DNA from: Natrialba swarupiae
Lineage (GTDB): Archaea > Halobacteriota > Halobacteria > Halobacteriales > Natrialbaceae
DNA length: 64,000 nucleotides
Direction of reading: 5' to 3'
NCBI RefSeq assembly: GCF_008245225.1
Contig: NZ_VTAW01000020.1
Coordinates: 1-64,000, forward strand
The translations under genes were made by a program, and so were the position numbers. Under the pieces are notes generated by a model that saw nothing but the letters and a program-made list of their open reading frames with translations, made no database searches and was not told the origin of the DNA. Positions 61,157 to 64,000 of this stretch are shown here, piece after piece. Each line of letters opens with the position of its first letter. Within the stretch, counting starts at the first letter, position 1.

Positions 61157-61544
61157 TACAACGTTCCTCATCCATTATTGGGCGGGATGGGAAGCGGTTG
61201 AAGACTACCTTGAAACGCACGAAGAAGAGGAATTTGTAACGACGACGCTGAACATCAAAGAAATCGCTGTCGGAAGGGAAATTCAAGGGAAACTTGACCC
61301 AGTTGAGATTCAGACAACATTTGAGTGGACGACCATCCTCCCGTTTCAGGTGGAACATGCCGTTATTGCTGGCGAGTTAGAAGCGGAACTTCACCGGGAT
61401 GAAAATGTGAATCAGGACAAAATAAATTCCCTTTCTGGAGATTTATTGATTGCCGCCGTTGCTAAAGAGGCAGGCGCAACAGTTGTCACACAAAATATGG
61501 ATGACTTCCAGATATTCGATGGAATATCTGTAGAATCCTATTAA
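61143..61544 (+). CDS. vapC: VapC toxin, PIN-domain ribonuclease
   Basis: 133 aa. PIN fold: Asp5 in LLDTTFLI, Glu in LNIKEIAVG, Asp in SGDLLIAAVAKEAGATVVTQNMDDF, which supplies the last two acidic residues. All four metal-binding acidic residues are present, so the toxin should be active. It overlaps vapB. A+T-rich composition and no nearby repeat suggest horizontal acquisition. Confidence 0.92.
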   Translation: MKLLDTTFLIHYWAGWEAVEDYLETHEEEEFVTTTLNIKEIAVGREIQGKLDPVEIQTTFEWTTILPFQVEHAVIAGELEAELHRDENVNQDKINSLSGDLLIAAVAKEAGATVVTQNMDDFQIFDGISVESY

Positions 61545-61684
61545 TGTCTATATTTATTTGTGAACGAAGAAACCGTACTACTATCCACTGCTAGCGATTC
61601 GGAAATCGAATACCCGCAATCGAGTCGGCCGTTCATCGATGGCTAGAATACCTATTTTAGCCTCCGTACCGCCAGTATTCGCCG

Positions 61685-62857
61685 ATGGTCGAGTCCATCC
61701 TGTTGGTCGGCGTTTTCGTTTCGATTTTCGTCGGGTTCAACATCGGCGGCTCGTCGACCGGGATCGCCTGGGGACCCGCCGTGGGTGCGGGGTTGATCAG
61801 GAAGGCGACTGCGGCGGCGATCATGACTGGGTTCGTCTTTCTGGGCGGCTGGACCGTCGGCCGGAACGTGATGGAAACGCTGAGCGAGGGCGTAATCACG
61901 ATAGAGATTTCGCTCACGGCCGGCGTCGCCGTGCTTTTTTTCATCGGTCTCGGGATCCTCGTCGCCAATATTTTCGGCGTCCCCATCCCCACCTCGATGA
62001 CGACCGTCGGGGCGATTGCGGGGCTCGGACTGGCGACGGATACGCTCAACTACGAAACCATTGCGTGGATCCTCTCGTGGTGGATCTTTACTCCCATCTT
62101 CGCCTTCTTGATCGGCGCGATCGTCGGCCGATACATCTACTCGGAGCTCAGCCAGCGCGTCCGAATCGAAAATTCGGCGGGACCACTCTTCGTCCTCGAG
62201 CGCGATGGCCGGTTCGCCACGCCGGCGCTCGGGCCAAACACGACCTGGCGGGAGGTCGGCGGAACGACTGCTGTCCTCGTCCTCGGCTGTTACATGGCCT
62301 TCAGCGCGGGTGCGAGCAACGTCCCGAACGCCGCCGCGCCGCTCGTTAGCGGCGGGGCGCTGGCAGCCGACCCGGCAATCGTCGTTGCGACGGCTGCAAT
62401 CGGTCTGGGCGGGTTCACGATCGCCCGGCGCACGATGGAATCGGTCGGGAGCGACCTCAGCGATATTCCGCTGCTGGCTGCGCTGATCATCATGCTCACG
62501 GCCGCGTCGATTACGACCGCGCTCTCTTATATTGGGATTCCGATTAGCCTCGTCCTGTCGTCGGTCGGCGCGATCGTCGGCCTCGGCTGGGGGCGGGCAA
62601 CCAGGCCGATCACCGCACGCGAGGCCGTGACGGGTGAGGCGGCCGACACCGAAATCGTGATGGGCGCGCTGACCGCCGAAGACGAACTCGAGGACGTGCC
62701 GCCGATCGGCGAGACCGAACCCGAGGACGTGCTCGAGGCGGAGGACCTTCTTAAACCGAAGATAGTCATCAGGTACGTCTCGATGTGGATCGTCGGCCCT
62801 TCGATGTCGACGATTCTCGCGTACGCGTTCTTTGTGTTGGTTCCGGGTGTCGTCTAA
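61685..62857 (+). CDS. PiT-family inorganic phosphate transporter (2)
   Basis: 390 aa, about ten hydrophobic helices in two repeats: GFNIGGSSTGIAWGP near the start and GASNVPNAAAPLV in the second half; the latter is closer to the phosphate-type GANDVANA motif than to copy 1. An acidic loop of about 60 residues lies before the last helix. Probably a Na+- or H+-coupled phosphate transporter. Starts well after vapC, with an independent promoter. Confidence 0.88.
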   Translation: MVESILLVGVFVSIFVGFNIGGSSTGIAWGPAVGAGLIRKATAAAIMTGFVFLGGWTVGRNVMETLSEGVITIEISLTAGVAVLFFIGLGILVANIFGVPIPTSMTTVGAIAGLGLATDTLNYETIAWILSWWIFTPIFAFLIGAIVGRYIYSELSQRVRIENSAGPLFVLERDGRFATPALGPNTTWREVGGTTAVLVLGCYMAFSAGASNVPNAAAPLVSGGALAADPAIVVATAAIGLGGFTIARRTMESVGSDLSDIPLLAALIIMLTAASITTALSYIGIPISLVLSSVGAIVGLGWGRATRPITAREAVTGEAADTEIVMGALTAEDELEDVPPIGETEPEDVLEAEDLLKPKIVIRYVSMWIVGPSMSTILAYAFFVLVPGVV

Positions 62858-62989
62858 GAAGCGATTCCAGACGTCGTGAGTACGATTTCTCGGTTTCGCG
62901 TTCTCGCTCTCGGCCACGGAAAGCAGCGTCTCGACCGCCACGTCCGGCGGGAGACCGTATTCCGCCATCACTCCATCGAATCCGGCCGG

Positions 62990-63193
62990 TTAGCCGCTCC
63001 ACTCTTCACCGATGTCGCTCGCGACGTTTTCACGCCACTGTTCGAACCGTTCACGGCAGGACGCGTGCTCGTCGCTCTCGACGTGATCGATAAACCCCGG
63101 ACCGCCATCCGTGAGTTCGTGGCCACAAAACGGACAGAAATCGGGGTTATCCCACGCCGATGAATCTCGAGGCGGGTGCTCGTAGTCGTTCAT
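62990..63193 (-). CDS. Small zinc-finger protein, haloarchaeal
   Basis: 67 aa. CPFCG near residue 20, His in FIDHVES and Cys in HASCRERF give a Cys2-His-Cys metal site. Typical of haloarchaeal small zinc proteins (DUF7501-like). Function unknown. Confidence 0.7.
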   Translation of the reverse strand: MNDYEHPPRDSSAWDNPDFCPFCGHELTDGGPGFIDHVESDEHASCRERFEQWRENVASDIGEEWSG

Positions 63194-63261
63194 ATACTCC
63201 GTTCATCAGCTGGACGCATCAATCGTGTGGTGAGACCTGCGTGACGTATGATGGATCTGTG

Positions 63262-63346
63262 TATAGTAGCTATTGAAACGATTTACACACTGATCGCAAC
63301 GCTGTCCTGCGATCAGATGTGCAATGACTCTCAGTAGCTACTATAG
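63262..63346. repeat. Palindromic element family A, copy A4
   Basis: TATAGTAGCTATTGAAAC ... CTCAGTAGCTACTATA with core ACTGATCGCA / TGCGATCAG. Same arms as A1-A3. Confidence 0.8.
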
Positions 63347-63391
63347 CTGTAGGCGAAATCTTTGATACGGGATAGCACCTCTAAGTCGTCG

Positions 63392-63832
63392 ATGAACACG
63401 GAACCATACAGCACGACGATCAGTACCGACATGGCGACCAGTCTCGTGAGTGCGGCACGCACCAGCCTCGGTGACACACTTCGAAGCGTCGTGTATTTCA
63501 CACCGTCGGCGTTCGACCTCCTCTACCTTCGCCAAGACCTTTACGATTCGACGGACGCCGCTCGAACGGTCAAAGAGCAACTGGTCGAACTCGAGCGGGT
63601 CGGATTCGCGGAGGCACCTGTCAGGACGACAATCACTCATCAGGATGACGGGGCGGGAATCGGACCGTACGAGTTCACCATCCGGTTCCACGAGGATGGA
63701 TTCGTCATCAGGGTGCTGGAAGGCGACGTCGGAACGATCCTGACAACCGACAGTATGGACCTGAATGCGTTCGAAGACGCTGCCACTGCCGTCCGACGGC
63801 TGCTCGCGGACGAATCGTCGGATGGAGAGTGA
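63392..63832 (+). CDS. Conserved haloarchaeal protein, DUF7522-like
   Basis: 146 aa from ATG 63392 (MNTEPYSTTISTDMATSL). Mixed alpha/beta sequence with VVYFTPSAFDLLYLR and HEDGFVIRVLEGDVGTILTTD, resembling small haloarchaeal proteins often annotated as DUF7522. No function known. A TATA-like ATAGCACC precedes it. Confidence 0.6.
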   Translation: MNTEPYSTTISTDMATSLVSAARTSLGDTLRSVVYFTPSAFDLLYLRQDLYDSTDAARTVKEQLVELERVGFAEAPVRTTITHQDDGAGIGPYEFTIRFHEDGFVIRVLEGDVGTILTTDSMDLNAFEDAATAVRRLLADESSDGE

Positions 63833-63913
63833 TAGTCACCGATTCACCGATCGAAATTCCGCTTCCAGAGCGAGAGCGCTTCTACGCGCCGTTTAGAGTT
63901 CTGACCGTTCCTT

Positions 63914-64000
63914 TCACGTCTCCTCGAGTTCGGCGACGGTAAGCAGCGTTTCGACCGCGACGTCCGGCGACACCGAAATCGAATCGATCTCCGCCTCGAG
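63914..64000 (-). CDS. C-terminal end of a gene cut by the window edge
   Basis: 28 residues ending with stop at 63914: SPDVAVETLLTVAELEET. The start lies outside the window. A similar stretch, PPDVAVETLLSVAE, is read on the minus strand at about 62914-62950. The protein family cannot be named from this tail. Confidence 0.55.
   Translation of the reverse strand, partial: LEAEIDSISVSPDVAVETLLTVAELEET

Noticed and set aside
61652-62971. Minus-strand frame of 439 codons
   Set aside because: Opposite the PiT transporter, Arg/Asp-rich and starting at GTG. Only its first codons (PPDVAVETLL) look protein-like.
1-64000. tRNA or rRNA genes
   Set aside because: No cloverleaf with the conserved TTC-loop and no rRNA-like sequence was recognised by eye; a dedicated scan was not possible.

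Overview
The window looks like chromosomal DNA of an extremely halophilic archaeon, most likely a Natrialbales-type haloarchaeon (Natrinema, Haloterrigena or a relative). This is inferred from the high G+C, strongly acidic predicted proteins, TATA-type promoters with little or no leader, and many haloarchaeal families (HalOD1, DUF1641, DUF2270, ba3-type oxidase subunits, halocyanin-like proteins). No rRNA, tRNA or CRISPR array was seen.

Layout. 0.1-10.6 kb (mostly minus strand): CPA-type antiporter, TauE permease, a 45-aa membrane peptide, a rhodanese/persulfide-dioxygenase fusion, a thioredoxin-reductase-like flavoprotein, a peroxiredoxin, a DUF1641 protein with three internal repeats, a sulfide:quinone oxidoreductase homologue, and an HTH-rhodanese-rhodanese fusion. 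10.6-12.1 kb: palindromic repeats, an IS630 remnant and a broken UspA gene. 12.2-16.6 kb: CBS protein, phosphoribosyltransferase, AMP phosphorylase and a hydrolase. 16.7-19.4 kb: thioredoxin divergent from a P1B-4-like metal ATPase. 19.5-28.8 kb: methyltransferase, two CPBP proteases, a duplicated DUF998-like membrane protein, a serine beta-lactamase-like hydrolase, and a lone IS1341-type TnpB element. 29-31.2 kb: a gene graveyard (flavoprotein disulfide reductase and carbamoyltransferase fragments) beside a thioredoxin-like protein and a DsrE protein.

31.2-37.2 kb: SHOCT and UspA proteins, an inverted second copy of the small peptide-TauE-antiporter module, and an IclR regulator. 37.7-43.1 kb: deoxyhypusine synthase, a complete ba3-type cytochrome oxidase operon and a cupredoxin. 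43.6-50.1 kb: a degenerate polysaccharide-deacetylase lipoprotein, thioredoxin-thioredoxin reductase, a class V aminotransferase, a CoA-disulfide-reductase-like flavoprotein and DUF2270. 50.4-57.3 kb: a Cys-containing HTH regulator, an MFS transporter, HalOD1, DsrE2-type protein, TusA, a second rhodanese-persulfide-dioxygenase, split YeeE/YedE transporter and a PiT-type permease. 57.4-64 kb: TreT-like glycosyltransferase, UspA, sugar nucleotidyltransferase, an AT-richer VapBC pair, a second PiT permease and small haloarchaeal proteins.

How it fits together. Much of the window reads as a dispersed programme for reduced and persulfide sulfur and thiol redox: import and export (YeeE/YedE, two TauE), sulfide oxidation (SQR-like), sulfane-sulfur relay (TusA, two DsrE types, rhodaneses), persulfide oxidation (two MBL fusions), and thiol repair (three thioredoxin-like proteins, two reductases, a CoADR-like enzyme, Prx). 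The most interesting unexplained signal is a 19-bp inverted repeat, ATTGK-N9-MCAAT, in the promoter regions of several of these separate transcription units. It suggests one shared regulator, possibly the Cys-containing HTH protein encoded at 50.4 kb. Two families of small palindromic intergenic elements also recur through the window.
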